64,000 bases of DNA from Azospirillum melinis (GCF_013340935.1 NZ_WHOS01000021.1:1-64000), one strand, 5' to 3'. Numbered from the stretch's first letter, positions 26,454 through 36,274 are shown. Program-made: numbers and translations. The notes: a model not told the origin generated them from the sequence alone.

Positions 26454-26918
26454 ATGTCCCGTCCGCCGCTTCCCCCCTTCACCGCAGAGTCCGCCGTCGA
26501 GAAGGTCCGGCTCGCCGAAGATGGCTGGAACAGCCGCGATCCGGCGAAGGTCACGCTCGCCTATAGCGAGGACAGCCGCTGGCGCAACCGCGCCGAATTC
26601 GCGACCGGCCGCGCTGAAATCCAGGCATTCCTCACCCGCAAATGGAACAAGGAGCTTGAATACCGTCTGATCAAGGAACTCTGGGCCTTTGCCGGAAACC
26701 GCATCGCCGTGCGTTACGCCTACGAATACCGCGACGACAGCGGCCAATGGTATCGCGCCTACGGCAACGAGAATTGGGAATTTGCCGATGACGGGCTGAT
26801 GCGCGCCCGGCATGCCAGCATCAATGAACACCCGATCGCCGAGGCTGACCGCAAGTTCCATTGGCCGCTCGGCCGCCGGCCCGACGACCATCCCGGTCTC
26901 AGCCATTTCGGTTTCTGA
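26454..26918 (+). CDS. DUF1348 / NTF2-like family protein
   Basis: A 154-aa small protein of the nuclear transport factor 2-like fold, with the characteristic [23 protein letters not shown] and NENWEF segments of the DUF1348 group. An AAGGAG precedes the start codon MSRPPL; an upstream in-frame start would overlap the preceding gene's tail. It may be a stress-related or small-molecule-binding protein. It is probably co-transcribed with the reductase fusion and is followed by a terminator hairpin. Confidence 0.88.
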   Translation: MSRPPLPPFTAESAVEKVRLAEDGWNSRDPAKVTLAYSEDSRWRNRAEFATGRAEIQAFLTRKWNKELEYRLIKELWAFAGNRIAVRYAYEYRDDSGQWYRAYGNENWEFADDGLMRARHASINEHPIAEADRKFHWPLGRRPDDHPGLSHFGF

Positions 26919-26971
26919 AGCCGGGCTTTACGACGCGGAACTTCGATAGGGAAAGGCAACTGACCCCAGAT

Positions 26972-27005
26972 GCAACGAGGCCGTCCACCGTGGCGGCCTC
27001 GTTGC
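26972..27005. terminator. Terminator hairpin after the DUF1348 gene
   Basis: A perfect 12-bp stem, GCAACGAGGCCG (26972-26983) and CGGCCTCGTTGC (26994-27005), with a 10-nt loop. There is no long T-run. Confidence 0.7.
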
Positions 27006-27306
27006 CATTGTTATGGCCGGCGCTTTGAAGCTGAGGGAACACTGACACTTCTATGTTGCGAGGGACTGACATTTTAGCTTTGCGCCAAAAAAGCAAAAAA
27101 ACACATAAGGAGTGTTATGGAAATCAAACTAGCTGCCATGCGACGTCGCATATCCACAGGCGGTGGATACTGGTCTGTCAGCCGGCCCAAACCAGAGACG
27201 TTGTTCTATATACCGATCATTGGCAATCAAAGCATCTTGCACCAAAATGTACGAACTGGTACGTTTGTTGATGTCAACGAACCATGCCGCTGCCGAAGGG
27301 GCTCCC
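27006..27306. promoter_or_regulatory. Promoter region of the quinate/shikimate operon
   Basis: An AT-richer stretch without a credible gene. It contains the operator-like sequence at 27245-27266 and the AT-rich segment GTTCTATATACCGATCATTGG (27203-27223), possibly part of a promoter. The first ~150 nt show nothing I can assign. Confidence 0.5.
27245..27266. promoter_or_regulatory. Candidate TetR-type operator upstream of quiC
   Basis: AAATGTAC (27245-27252) and GTACGTTT (27259-27266) form an imperfect palindrome (7 of 8 pairs). The sequence is repeated, with 20 of 25 positions identical over 27245-27269, at 29239-29263 before aroQ. A TetR-family gene lies at the end of the cluster (33751), the obvious candidate to bind both. 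Confidence 0.6.
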
Positions 27307-29238
27307 ATGCCGTCCAGCGCCTTTACCTTCAAAAAGTCGATCGCCACCGTTTCGCTGAGCGGCACCCTGCCGGAGAAGCTCGAGGCGGCGGCGGCCATCG
27401 GCTTTGACGGGGTCGAGATTTTTGAGAACGACCTGCTGACGTTCGACGGGTCGCCGGCCGATGTCCGCCGCATCGCCGAGGGCTTGGGTCTGGAAATCAC
27501 CATCTTCCAGCCATTCCGCGATTTCGAGGCGATGCCGGATCCGATCCGTGCCCGCAACCTCGACCGCGCGGAGCGCAAGTTCGACGTGATGCAGGAACTG
27601 GGCACCGACCTCGTGCTGGTCTGTTCCAACGTCCAGCCTTCAGCCATCGACGATCCGGCCCGTGCCGCCGCCGACCTCGCGGAAATGGCGGAGCGGGCGC
27701 AGCGCCGGAACCTGCGCGTCGGCTACGAGGCGCTGGCCTGGGGCCGGCATGTCAACCGTTGGCGCCAAGCCTGGAACATCGTGCAACGCGCCGACCATCC
27801 GGCGCTGGGGCTGATCGTTGACAGCTTCCACACGTTAGCCCTGAACGACGACCCGTCCGGCATCGCCGACCTGCCGGGCGACCGCATCTTCTTCGTGCAG
27901 TTGGCCGATGCCCCGACGCTGTCGATGGACGTGCTGTCCTGGAGCCGCCATTTCCGCAATTTCCCCGGTCAGGGCCAGTTGCCGGTCCGGCGCTTTCTCG
28001 ATGCGGTACTGGCGTCGGGCTATCGCGGCCCGCTGTCGCTGGAGATCTTCAACGACGAATTCCGCGCCGCCCCTGCCCGCCTGACCGCTCTCGACGGCTT
28101 GCGGTCGCTCATTCATGTGGAGGCCGAGGCCGGCTTCGGTCCCGGCCTGCCGGCTCCGCCGGTCTGTCATGGCGTGGAGTTTCTCGAATTCGCCGTCGAT
28201 GCGGCGGCACGCGACAAGCTGTCGGCCCTGCTCGGGAGCCTGGGTTTCCGCCATGCCGGGCGCCACCGCTCCAAGGATGTCGACCTCTACCGCCAGGGCG
28301 GCGTCAATCTGGTGCTGAACAGCGAGGAGGATTCCGCGGCGTCGGAGCATTTCCAGATGCATGGCCCCTCGGTCTGCGCCATGGCCTTCACGGTCGATGA
28401 CGCCGCCCGCACCATTGCCCGTGCCGAGGCGTTGCGCTGTGTGTTGTGGCGCGAGCGGGTCGGCGACGGCGAACGCAAGATCCCGGCGCTGCGGGCACCC
28501 GACGGCACGCTGATCTATCTGGTCGATGGCAAGGAAGCCCGCCGCAGCATCTGGGAGGACGACTTCCACCTGTTCGCGGAAGAGCCGGCTGGGCAGGAAG
28601 CTGCCCCACAGCCCCCACATGGCCCCCCTCTGCTCGGCATCGACCATGTCGCACAGGCCCTGCCCTTCGGGCGGATGGACAGCTTCGTGCTGTTCTACCG
28701 CACGGTCTTCGGCTTCGTGCCGGAAAGCCTGTGGGAATTGCCCGATCCCTACGGCCTGATCCGCAGCCGGGCACTGGTCAGCCCCGATGCCGAGCCCGGC
28801 CGGGGCGTGCGGCTGCCGCTGAACATCTCCGAAAGCCGGCGGACCGCCACCGGCCGCTTCGTCAGCGCCACCTCCGGTGCTGGTGTCCACCACATCGCCT
28901 TCGCCACCGCCGATGCCGACGCGCTGGTGACGGACCGCCTTGCCGCCGGCGCCCCCTTCCTGCCGATCCCCGCCAACTATTACGACGATCTGGCGGTCAA
29001 GCACCCGCTGGACGATGCGACGCTGGCGACGCTGAAGGACCGCGAGTTGCTGTATGACCGCGATGAGCAGGGCGAGTTCCTGCACGCCTACACCGACAGC
29101 TTCGACGACCGCTTCTTCTTCGAGGTGGTGGAGCGGCGTGGCGGCTACCGGCAGTTCGGAGCGGTGAACGCCGCCGTGCGCATGGCGGTGCAGGCCCAGC
29201 TGCGCGAAGGCGCCCGGCCTGAGCTTTACCTCGACTGA
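27307..29238 (+). CDS. quiC: 3-Dehydroshikimate dehydratase QuiC, two-domain type
   Basis: A 643-aa enzyme converting 3-dehydroshikimate to protocatechuate. The N-terminal TIM-barrel (about 1-280) carries metal ligands Glu141, Asp172, Gln198 and Glu246 (YEALAW, VDSFHT, FFVQLA, LSLEIF). Their spacing matches that reported for Pseudomonas putida QuiC1. The C-terminal half (about 295-640) is a 4-hydroxyphenylpyruvate-dioxygenase-like (VOC) module of unproven role in this family. The start MPSSAF was chosen for its fit with the barrel; MSTNHA at 27271 would also work. It is the first gene of the quinate/shikimate operon. Confidence 0.92.
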   Translation: MPSSAFTFKKSIATVSLSGTLPEKLEAAAAIGFDGVEIFENDLLTFDGSPADVRRIAEGLGLEITIFQPFRDFEAMPDPIRARNLDRAERKFDVMQELGTDLVLVCSNVQPSAIDDPARAAADLAEMAERAQRRNLRVGYEALAWGRHVNRWRQAWNIVQRADHPALGLIVDSFHTLALNDDPSGIADLPGDRIFFVQLADAPTLSMDVLSWSRHFRNFPGQGQLPVRRFLDAVLASGYRGPLSLEIFNDEFRAAPARLTALDGLRSLIHVEAEAGFGPGLPAPPVCHGVEFLEFAVDAAARDKLSALLGSLGFRHAGRHRSKDVDLYRQGGVNLVLNSEEDSAASEHFQMHGPSVCAMAFTVDDAARTIARAEALRCVLWRERVGDGERKIPALRAPDGTLIYLVDGKEARRSIWEDDFHLFAEEPAGQEAAPQPPHGPPLLGIDHVAQALPFGRMDSFVLFYRTVFGFVPESLWELPDPYGLIRSRALVSPDAEPGRGVRLPLNISESRRTATGRFVSATSGAGVHHIAFATADADALVTDRLAAGAPFLPIPANYYDDLAVKHPLDDATLATLKDRELLYDRDEQGEFLHAYTDSFDDRFFFEVVERRGGYRQFGAVNAAVRMAVQAQLREGARPELYLD

Positions 29239-29264
29239 AAATGAACGAAACAGTGCGTTTGTTT
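29239..29264. promoter_or_regulatory. Second copy of the operator-like sequence, upstream of aroQ
   Basis: AAATGAACGAAACAGTGCGTTT aligns with the site at 27245 in 20 of 25 positions (AAATGnACGAAnnnGTnCGTTTGTT). It lies 15 nt before the aroQ start codon, overlapping the region between the quiC stop and the aroQ ribosome site. It may block transcription or drive an internal promoter. Confidence 0.6.
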
Positions 29265-29278
29265 GGAGACGCCCCACC

Positions 29279-29728
29279 ATGAGCCGCCCCATCCTCGTCC
29301 TCAACGGACCGAATCTCAACCTGCTGGGCAAGCGCGAGCCGCACATCTATGGCCACGAGACGCTGGCCGATGTCGAGGCCGACTGCCGCCGTACCGGCGA
29401 GGCGCTGGGCCTCGCCGTCGATTTCCGGCAGTCCAACGCCGAACATGTGCTGATCGACTGGATCCATGAGGCGCGGGAGACGGTGGCCGGGCTGGTCATC
29501 AACCCGGCCGGCCTGAGCCACACCTCGGTATCGCTGATGGATGCGCTGTCGGCCTGCGCCTTCCCCATCCTGGAAGTCCACATCTCCAATATCCACCGGC
29601 GCGAGGAATTCCGCCATTTCTCCTACGTGTCACGCGTCGCCGCCGGGGTGATCTGCGGCTTCGGCACCCAGGGTTACACGCTGGCCCTCCAGCGCATGGC
29701 CCGGCTGCTGGAAAGTGCCGCGAAATGA
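29279..29728 (+). CDS. aroQ: Type II 3-dehydroquinate dehydratase
   Basis: A 149-aa dodecamer-forming enzyme converting 3-dehydroquinate to 3-dehydroshikimate. The [13 protein letters not shown] motif with the catalytic Arg/Tyr loop, [16 protein letters not shown], and [15 protein letters not shown] with the catalytic histidine are all present. In this operon it should work catabolically, feeding QuiC. It lies 40 nt after quiC and overlaps the aroE-like gene by 4 nt. Alternative biosynthetic use cannot be excluded. Confidence 0.94.
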   Translation: MSRPILVLNGPNLNLLGKREPHIYGHETLADVEADCRRTGEALGLAVDFRQSNAEHVLIDWIHEARETVAGLVINPAGLSHTSVSLMDALSACAFPILEVHISNIHRREEFRHFSYVSRVAAGVICGFGTQGYTLALQRMARLLESAAK

Positions 29729-30627
29729 ACGCCCTGTCCCGGCCGGCACCCGCCGTCGGCACCTCCATCCTCGTCGGCCTGATCGGCGCCGGCATTCAGG
29801 CCTCACGGACTCCGGCGATGCATGAGCGGGAGGCTGACGCGCTCGGCCTGCGCTGCATCTACCGGCTGATCGACCTCGACCGCCTCGGCCTCGGCCCCGC
29901 TGCCCTGCCGGAGCTACTGTCGGGCGCCGAGCGCATGGGCTACACCGGGCTGAACGTCACCTACCCGTGCAAGCAGGCGATCATTCCGCTGCTGGACGAG
30001 CTTTCGGACGACGCCCGCGCCATTGGGGCGGTCAACACCGTCGTGCTGAAGGACGGCCGGCGGGTCGGCCACAACACCGACTGTTCGGGCTTCGCCGAGG
30101 GCTTCCGCCGCGGGCTGGCCGGCGTGCCGATGGACCGCGTGGTGCTTCTCGGCGCCGGCGGGGCCGGAGCGGCGGTCGCCCACGCCGCCTTCCATCTCGG
30201 CACCGGCCGGCTGGACATCTTCGATGCCGACCCGGCGCGGGCGGCGTTGCTGGCAGACCAGATCAACGCGCGCTTCGGCGGCGGACGGGCCATGGCGATT
30301 CCCGACCGGGAGATCTTGCGCGCCGCCGTGGCGGCGGCGGACGGGCTGATCCATGCCACGCCCACCGGCATGGCAAAGTTCCCCGGCCTGCCGCTTCCGG
30401 CAGAGATGCTGCACCCGCGGCTTTGGGTGGCGGAGATCGTCTATTTCCCGCTGGAGACCGAGCTGTTGCGCACCGCGCGGTCCATCGGCTGCCGGACGCT
30501 GGATGGCGGCGGCATGGCGGTGTTCCAGGCGGTGGACGCCTTCCGGCTGTTCACTGGGGTTTCCCCCGATGCCGAACGCATACGCGCCCATTTCGCATCG
30601 ATGGACGCCGGCCGATCCGCCGTCTGA
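29725..30627 (+). CDS. Quinate/shikimate dehydrogenase (AroE-like)
   Basis: A 300-aa dehydrogenase of the AroE/YdiB/QuiA-like family, oxidising shikimate and/or quinate with NAD(P)+. The substrate site has NVTYPCKQ (catalytic lysine) and NTDCSGF (aspartate), and the dinucleotide fold has [14 protein letters not shown]. After the glycine loop comes FDADPA, with an acidic residue where NADP enzymes usually have arginine, which suggests NAD+ use. The gene overlaps aroQ by 4 nt and precedes the TRAP transporter by 57 nt. The context supports a catabolic role. Confidence 0.9.
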   Translation: MNALSRPAPAVGTSILVGLIGAGIQASRTPAMHEREADALGLRCIYRLIDLDRLGLGPAALPELLSGAERMGYTGLNVTYPCKQAIIPLLDELSDDARAIGAVNTVVLKDGRRVGHNTDCSGFAEGFRRGLAGVPMDRVVLLGAGGAGAAVAHAAFHLGTGRLDIFDADPARAALLADQINARFGGGRAMAIPDREILRAAVAAADGLIHATPTGMAKFPGLPLPAEMLHPRLWVAEIVYFPLETELLRTARSIGCRTLDGGGMAVFQAVDAFRLFTGVSPDAERIRAHFASMDAGRSAV

Positions 30628-30684
30628 TACTGGCCCCAATCGAATAGAGATAAGCCGGCGGGGCGCCGGCACCGGGAGGACCGC

Positions 30685-31299
30685 ATGAGACAGCTGGTCG
30701 AGGCCTATTTCACCCTCATCAAGATCCTGATGGCGCTGTGCATGGCCGGCATGGTGGTGCTGGTGTTCGGCAACGTCGTTCTGCGCTACGCCTTCAACAG
30801 CGGCATCACCGTTTCGGAGGAGATGTCGCGCCTGCTCTTCGTTTGGATGTGCTTCCTCGGCGCCATCCTGGGGCTGCGCGAACGGGCTCACCTCGGCGTC
30901 GATGCACTGGTGGCGCGGCTGCCACGGAGCGGCAGGATGGCCTGCGCGGTGCTCAGCTGCGGCCTGATGCTGTGGGTCACCTGGCTGGTGCTGCAGGGAA
31001 GCTGGACCCAGACCCTCATCAATTGGAGCGCGCAGGCACCGGCCACCGGCCTGTCGATGGGTCTGCTCTACGGCATCGGCGTGGTATTCGGCCTGTCGAC
31101 CGGCGCCATCCTGCTGCATGAGATGTATTTGCTGCTGACCGGAAAGATCTCCGACGACGACCTCGTGATGGTCTCTGAATCGGAGGATCTGCCGGAGGCC
31201 ACCGCCCATGGCGCCCACACCGGCGGCCACCGCACGCACCAGAGCATTAACCGGGCGGAGGCGTCGCCGCTGCCATCCCGCACCGCCTCCAGCCGCTGA
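30685..31299 (+). CDS. dctQ: TRAP transporter small membrane subunit (DctQ)
   Basis: A 204-aa protein with four TM helices (about residues 10-30, 45-65, 90-110, 130-150) and the family core EEMSRLLFVWMCFLGAILGLRERAHLG. It partners DctM and DctP in Na+-driven uptake of acidic compounds, here probably quinate or shikimate. A hydrophilic ~50-residue tail after the last helix is longer than usual. A GGGAGG precedes the start. It is 12 nt before dctM. Confidence 0.9.
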   Translation: MRQLVEAYFTLIKILMALCMAGMVVLVFGNVVLRYAFNSGITVSEEMSRLLFVWMCFLGAILGLRERAHLGVDALVARLPRSGRMACAVLSCGLMLWVTWLVLQGSWTQTLINWSAQAPATGLSMGLLYGIGVVFGLSTGAILLHEMYLLLTGKISDDDLVMVSESEDLPEATAHGAHTGGHRTHQSINRAEASPLPSRTASSR

Positions 31300-31311
31300 G
31301 GACGCCGGACC

Positions 31312-32592
31312 ATGACCATCACCATCTTCCTCGGCTCCCTGCTGGGTGCCATGGCCATCGGCATGCCCATCGCCTATGCGCTGCTGCTGTGCGGCGTGGC
31401 GCTGATGATCCAGCTCGACCTGTTCGACGCGCAGATCGTGGCGCAGAACCTGATCAACGGTGCCGACAGCTTTCCCCTGATGGCCGTGCCCTTCTTCATG
31501 CTGGCCGGTGAGATCATGAACACGGGTGGCCTTGCCAAGCGCATCGTCAACCTCGCCATGGCGATGGTCGGCCATATCCGCGGTGGGCTCGGCTACGTCA
31601 CCATTCTGGCGGCGACGGTGATGGCCAGCCTGTCCGGCTCCGCCGTGGCGGATGCGGCCGCACTCGCCACCCTGCTGGTGCCGATGATGGTGGCGGCCGG
31701 CCATGACCGCAACCGGTCGGCCGGTCTGGTCTCCGCCAGTGCCATCATCGCGCCGATCATCCCGCCCTCCATCGGCTTCGTCATCTACGGCGTCGCCGGC
31801 AACGTCTCGGTCACCAAGCTGTTCCTGGCCGGCATCTTCCCCGGCATCCTGCTGGCCGTCGGCCTGTGCGGCGCCTGGTGGTACGTGTCGCGCAAGGAGA
31901 ATCTCGCCCCTCCACCCCGCCGTTCGTTGCACGAGATTCTGGCGATCCTGCGCGAGGGCGTGTGGGCGCTGATGCTGCCGGTGATCATCATCGTCGGGCT
32001 GAAGTTCGGCGTCTTCACCCCGACCGAGGCCGCGGTGGTCGCCGCCGTCTATTCGCTGTTCGTCGCCGTCTGCGTCTATCGCGAGATGTCGGTTGCCGAC
32101 ATCTACCCGGCCCTGCTGGGGGCGGCGAAGACGACCAGCGTCGTCATGTTCCTGGTCGCGGCGGCGCTGGTGTCGTCCTGGCTGATCACCGTCGCCAACC
32201 TGCCGGGGATGGTGACCGATCTGCTGGAGCCGCTGATGGGCAACCAGACCCTGCTGCTGCTGGCGATGATGGCGCTGGTGGTGGCGATCGGCACCGCGAT
32301 GGACATGACGCCGACCATCCTGATCCTGACGCCGATCCTGGTTCCGGTGTGCAAGCAGGCCGGCATCGATCCCGTCTATTTCGGCGTGCTGTTCATCATC
32401 AACAACGCCATCGGCCTGATCACCCCGCCCGTCGGCACCGTGCTGAACGTGGTCTGCGGCGTGTCGAAGGTCAGCATGGAGGGCGTCATCCGTGGCGTCT
32501 GGCCCTTCATGCTGGTCCAGTTGTTCGTCCTCTTCCTGCTCACCCTGTTCCCGTCGCTGGTGATGGTTCCGGCGGCCTGGCTCAGCCACTGA
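31312..32592 (+). CDS. dctM: TRAP transporter large membrane subunit (DctM)
   Basis: A 426-aa polytopic inner-membrane subunit forming the ion-coupled permease. Family features are PFFMLAGEIMNTGGLAKRIV, MASLSGSAVADAAALAT, IIAPIIPPSIGFVIYG and the final GLITPPVGTVLNVV. The substrate is inferred from the aromatic-acid operon, with no residue-level evidence. It is preceded by dctQ and followed by dctP (35 nt). Confidence 0.93.
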   Translation: MTITIFLGSLLGAMAIGMPIAYALLLCGVALMIQLDLFDAQIVAQNLINGADSFPLMAVPFFMLAGEIMNTGGLAKRIVNLAMAMVGHIRGGLGYVTILAATVMASLSGSAVADAAALATLLVPMMVAAGHDRNRSAGLVSASAIIAPIIPPSIGFVIYGVAGNVSVTKLFLAGIFPGILLAVGLCGAWWYVSRKENLAPPPRRSLHEILAILREGVWALMLPVIIIVGLKFGVFTPTEAAVVAAVYSLFVAVCVYREMSVADIYPALLGAAKTTSVVMFLVAAALVSSWLITVANLPGMVTDLLEPLMGNQTLLLLAMMALVVAIGTAMDMTPTILILTPILVPVCKQAGIDPVYFGVLFIINNAIGLITPPVGTVLNVVCGVSKVSMEGVIRGVWPFMLVQLFVLFLLTLFPSLVMVPAAWLSH

Positions 32593-32627
32593 TCCCGCTC
32601 TGCAAGAAAAAACCCGGAGGAAACCCA

Positions 32628-33647
32628 ATGAAGACACACATGAAGTCCCTGCTCGCCGGCCTGCTGCTGCCCGGCCTGCTGTTCGCCGGTGCCGCCGCCG
32701 CCGCGGAATACAAGGACCGTTCGGTCAAATTCGCCTTCCAGAACGTCAAGGAGCACCCCCAGGGTCAGGGCGCGCAGAAATTCGCCGACATCGTCGAGGC
32801 GAAGAGCGGCGGCAAGATCAAGGTGAAGCTGTTCCCCGGCGGCACGCTGGGCGGCGACGTGCAGACCGTTTCGGCGATGCAGGGCGGCATCGTCGAGATG
32901 TCGGTGATGAATGCTGGCATCCTGGTATCCCAGGCCAAGGAATTCGCGCTGGTCGACCTGCCCTTCCTGTTCAACAGCGCGTCCGAGGCCGACGCCCTGC
33001 TGGACGGTCCGGTGGGCGAGCAGCTGATGGCGAAGCTGCCGGAAAAGGGCTTGGTCGGGCTCGGCTTCTGGGACCTCGGTTTCCGCAACCTGACCAACAA
33101 CCGCCGGCCGGTGAAGACCGCCGCCGACATCGCCGGCCTGAAAATCCGTGTCATCCAGACGCCGATCTACATCGACATCTTCAAGGCGCTGGGCGCCAAC
33201 CCGGTGCCGCTGGCCTTCCCCGAACTCTACAGCGCGCTTGAGACCGGCACCGTCGACGGGCAGGAGAATCCGGCCAAGACCATCGAACTGACCAAGTTCA
33301 ACGAAGTCCAGAAATACATGACGATCACGCGACACATCTACAATCCGCAGTCGCTGATCATCTCCAAGAAGTTCTGGGACACGCTGAATTCCGACGAAAA
33401 GGCCCTGTTCCAGAGCGCTGCGGCCGAAGCCACCGTCTTCCAGCGCAAGCTGTCGCGCGAGCAGGAGGCCGATGCGCTGGCGTCGCTGAAGGCGAAGGGC
33501 ATGACCATCGACGAACTGCCAGCCGACGAACTCGCCAAGATTCGCGAGAAGGTCAAGCCGGTGGTCGACAAGTACAAGGCCGAGATCGGCGATGCACTGG
33601 TCACCCAGGCCTATGCGACCATCGAAAAGAAGCGCGCGTCGAACTGA
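32628..33647 (+). CDS. dctP: TRAP transporter periplasmic substrate-binding protein (DctP)
   Basis: A 339-aa periplasmic protein with a signal peptide of about 25 residues (MKTHMKSLLAGLLLPGLLF, ending AAAAAE). The conserved arginine sits in GLKIRVIQTPIY and the ligand loop in ALETGTVDGQENP. The start has GGAGG 8 nt upstream. It delivers the ligand to DctQM, probably quinate, shikimate or a related acid from context. It is the last gene before the terminator at 33662. Confidence 0.94.
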   Translation: MKTHMKSLLAGLLLPGLLFAGAAAAAEYKDRSVKFAFQNVKEHPQGQGAQKFADIVEAKSGGKIKVKLFPGGTLGGDVQTVSAMQGGIVEMSVMNAGILVSQAKEFALVDLPFLFNSASEADALLDGPVGEQLMAKLPEKGLVGLGFWDLGFRNLTNNRRPVKTAADIAGLKIRVIQTPIYIDIFKALGANPVPLAFPELYSALETGTVDGQENPAKTIELTKFNEVQKYMTITRHIYNPQSLIISKKFWDTLNSDEKALFQSAAAEATVFQRKLSREQEADALASLKAKGMTIDELPADELAKIREKVKPVVDKYKAEIGDALVTQAYATIEKKRASN

Positions 33648-33661
33648 CCGACGAGTTCGAA

Positions 33662-33687
33662 GGTGGAGCGTGTCCGCACGCTCCACC
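33662..33687. terminator. Terminator after dctP
   Basis: A perfect 11-bp stem GGTGGAGCGTG / CACGCTCCACC with the 4-nt loop TCCG. A TTTTT run follows ~24 nt later. It separates the operon from the TetR gene. Confidence 0.75.
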
Positions 33688-33750
33688 ACTCCGGCATTGA
33701 GCTTTTTATCCTGTTCGTCCATTACCTCCGTTGAAGGCGCGTTGCGCCGC

Positions 33751-34446
33751 ATGAAAATGGAACAGGGCATGACGGCGGACGACGCGACCGGAACAACTCC
33801 AAAAGCCAAGCCGAGCCGCAAGAACGATCCGGAAGGCACCCGCCAGGACATCCTTGAGGTGGCGACGGAGGAGTTCGCCTCGCTGGGCTTCAGCGGCGGC
33901 CGGGTCGATGCCATCGCCGCACGCACCCGCACCACCAAGCGCATGATCTACTATTACTTCGGCGGCAAGGAGGAGCTGTATCTTGCCGTTCTGGAGAAGG
34001 TCTATGGCGACATCCGCGCCATCGAGAACCGGCTGAACCTCCAGAATCTGGACCCTGAGGCGGCGATCCGCGCCCTGATCGACTTCACCTTCGACTATCA
34101 GGAACAGCACGAGGACTTCATCCGGCTGGTCAGCATCGAGAACATCCACCGCGCCGAACACATGAAGAAGTCCAAGGCCATCGCCAATCTGAACATCACG
34201 GTCATCGACACGCTGGCCCGCATTCTGGAACGCGGCCGGGCGGCGGGTGTGTTCAAGGCCGACATCCAGCCCATCGATTTGCATCTGATGATCAGCGCCT
34301 TCTGTTTCTTCCGGGTGTCGAACCGCCACACCTTCAACCTGATCTTTCATCAGAATCTCGCCGCCACCGACACGCGCACCCGGCACAAGCGGATGATCGC
34401 AGATGCCATCGTCAGCCTGCTCAAGACGGAAGCGGCGGGCACTTGA
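33751..34446 (+). CDS. TetR-family regulator of the quinate/shikimate cluster
   Basis: A 231-aa regulator. The N-terminal helix-turn-helix (about residues 30-75: GTRQDILEVATEEFASLGFSGGRVDAIAARTRTTKRMIYYYFGGKEEL) is followed by an all-helical ligand domain. The start could be any of three nearby ATGs at 33751, 33757 and 33769; no clear ribosome site decides. It reads with the operon but after a terminator, so it is probably expressed separately. Candidate operators are at 27245-27266 and 29239-29264, with quinate or a pathway intermediate as inducer (inference). Confidence 0.88.
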   Translation: MKMEQGMTADDATGTTPKAKPSRKNDPEGTRQDILEVATEEFASLGFSGGRVDAIAARTRTTKRMIYYYFGGKEELYLAVLEKVYGDIRAIENRLNLQNLDPEAAIRALIDFTFDYQEQHEDFIRLVSIENIHRAEHMKKSKAIANLNITVIDTLARILERGRAAGVFKADIQPIDLHLMISAFCFFRVSNRHTFNLIFHQNLAATDTRTRHKRMIADAIVSLLKTEAAGT

Positions 34447-34477
34447 ACCGGCCTCGCTGAACAGGCTCACCGTCCCA

Positions 34478-35416
34478 TCAGATAGCCATCTTGGCAGGGG
34501 GACGAAGTCCGGCACGGTGCGGAACCGACGCCAGCAGGTCGCGGAACCACCGCTGTGCCGGGTGGACGTCGTTGCGGCGATGCCAGGAGAGGGCGAAGAG
34601 GATCGGCGGAAGGTCGAGCGGGACCGGCATGATGCAAAGCCGCTCCGCATGGCCTGAGGCCGCGACCACGCCTTCCATCAGGGTGGCGATCAGGTCCGTT
34701 TGCGCCACCAGGGCCGGGGCGGCATAGAGTTGCGGCAGCGTCAGGGCCAGCCGGCGCTTCAATCCCTGCTTGGCCAGGGCCGCATCGACCACCCCGTAAC
34801 TCTCATTCTCAGGCGACACCAGAAGGTGCGACTGCTCCAGGAAGCCGTTCAGTTCGAGCGGTGGGCGCACGGTCGGATGCCCCCTGCGGACGACGCAGAC
34901 GAAGCGCTCCTCGAACAGGTTCCTGCTGAGAATCCTGCCGGTGGAGGTCGGCGGCACACCAACCGTCAGGTCGACCTCGCCGGAATCCAGCATGCCGATG
35001 GCATCGTCCCGTGCGATGAAGTTGCGGATGCGCAGGGTGACGCCCGGCGCCTGTTCGCGCAGGATTTCCAGCAGGGCCGGCAGCAGGGCAAAGGTTGGGT
35101 GGTCCGACAGGCCCAGGGTAAAGCTGGCGGTCGAGGTCGACGGGTCGAAGCTCTGCGTGAACGCCAGTGCCTGCTGGAGTTCGGTCAGGGCCCGGCCGAT
35201 CGGTTGAGCCAGATCGAGCGCCAGCGGGGTCGGCTGCAGCCCATTCGGCCCGCGGACGAACAGTTCGTCCTTCAGCAACCCACGCAGACGGGCAAGCGCG
35301 GCGCTCATGGCCGGTTGGGTGCGGCCGATGCGAGTCCCGGCCCGCGTGACGCTGCGCTCGGCCATCAGGGCATCGAAGGCGACGAGCAGGTTCAGGTCGA
35401 TGCCATGTAAATCCAT
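34478..35416 (-). CDS. LysR-family transcriptional regulator
   Basis: A 312-aa LysR protein. The winged helix-turn-helix is at about residues 8-66 (LLVAFDALMAERSVTRAGTRIGRTQPAMSAALARLR), followed by an effector domain of NodD/PcpR-like character (MDLHGIDLNLLVAF start). It is divergent from the SnoaL-like gene at 35510, starting 93 nt apart, so it probably controls that gene. The effector is unknown. It is convergent with the TetR gene. Confidence 0.9.
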   Translation of the reverse strand: MDLHGIDLNLLVAFDALMAERSVTRAGTRIGRTQPAMSAALARLRGLLKDELFVRGPNGLQPTPLALDLAQPIGRALTELQQALAFTQSFDPSTSTASFTLGLSDHPTFALLPALLEILREQAPGVTLRIRNFIARDDAIGMLDSGEVDLTVGVPPTSTGRILSRNLFEERFVCVVRRGHPTVRPPLELNGFLEQSHLLVSPENESYGVVDAALAKQGLKRRLALTLPQLYAAPALVAQTDLIATLMEGVVAASGHAERLCIMPVPLDLPPILFALSWHRRNDVHPAQRWFRDLLASVPHRAGLRPPAKMAI

Positions 35417-35509
35417 GCCATGGATGTTTTCATATATCGAGGATCGATTTCAAGCATGTCCGACCATCGGGTAGCGTCTCCTCATCGCATCTCCGAAAGG
35501 AAAAGCCCC

Positions 35510-35977
35510 ATGGCACCGAAGGACGACACAGTGACCGGAACCGGGCTCACGCCGCAGGAACTCCGCGCCGTCGAGACGCTCTACCGCGCCTTCAGCGAAG
35601 GCAACCCGGACCTTCTCGACGAGGCGGTGACCGAGGATTGGCAGGACATTCCCCTCAATCCCGGCCAGCAGCCAGGCCGCGAGGGGATGAAGCCGCTGAT
35701 CCGCGGATTTCTCGCCGCGTTCCCCGACACCAAAATCGAGGTCCTGGACATCATTGGCGCGCCCGGCCGTGCCGCCGTGCGGGCGGTGATGACCGGAACG
35801 CACAGCGGCGACTGGTTCGGGATCGCGCCGACCGGCCGGCCCTTCCGGGTGGCGATCCATGAATTCCACCGCATCGCCGACGGCAAGCTGACCCATACCT
35901 GGCATCTCGAAGACTGGTTCGGCTGGATGAACCAGATCGGAGCCCGCCCCGTTCTGGCGGAGGAGGCCGGACGGTAG
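35510..35977 (+). CDS. SnoaL-like / ester cyclase family protein
   Basis: A 155-aa protein with the SnoaL/NTF2-like fold. Typical features are VETLYRAFSEGNPDLLDEAVTEDW at the N-terminus and HEFHRIADGKLTHTWHLEDWFG near the C-terminus, with the acidic and histidine residues of polyketide-cyclase-like members. The start MAPKDD has an AAAGGA about 9 nt upstream. A role in small-molecule turnover under the divergent LysR is likely, but the substrate is unknown. Confidence 0.85.
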   Translation: MAPKDDTVTGTGLTPQELRAVETLYRAFSEGNPDLLDEAVTEDWQDIPLNPGQQPGREGMKPLIRGFLAAFPDTKIEVLDIIGAPGRAAVRAVMTGTHSGDWFGIAPTGRPFRVAIHEFHRIADGKLTHTWHLEDWFGWMNQIGARPVLAEEAGR

Positions 35978-36274
35978 CCTCCCAATCCGCTGTCCCTTCC
36001 GTCAAGGGACAATTGGAACGGATTCCCACCGCGTTCTCTTCAGTGTCGGCATGAAGGCGCACTGGCCGGGGCGAAGCATCCGCCCCCCGAAATCAGGCCA
36101 ACGCCGCCATCAGGCGTCCCTCCAGACAGTCCGGTCCGGTTCGGAAGAACCGGATTTCGGATCTGGACAGTTCGCCCCTCACCACGGACAACCGGCGCAC
36201 CGCACAGACACGGATGCCAAAAGCCGGACTGCGAGGGTATGCTTCCGACACATCAAGAACAGGGAAATCCACCA
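35978..36274. promoter_or_regulatory. Leader region of the branched-chain-type ABC operon
   Basis: About 300 nt without a credible gene. It contains a perfect hairpin TCCGGTTC-GGAA-GAACCGGA at 36135-36154. No firm promoter was recognised. Confidence 0.45.

Noticed and set aside
29914..32637. A 907-codon minus-strand frame across aroE, dctQ and dctM
   Set aside because: It is an antisense shadow of three well-supported genes and rich in His/Gln/Asp.
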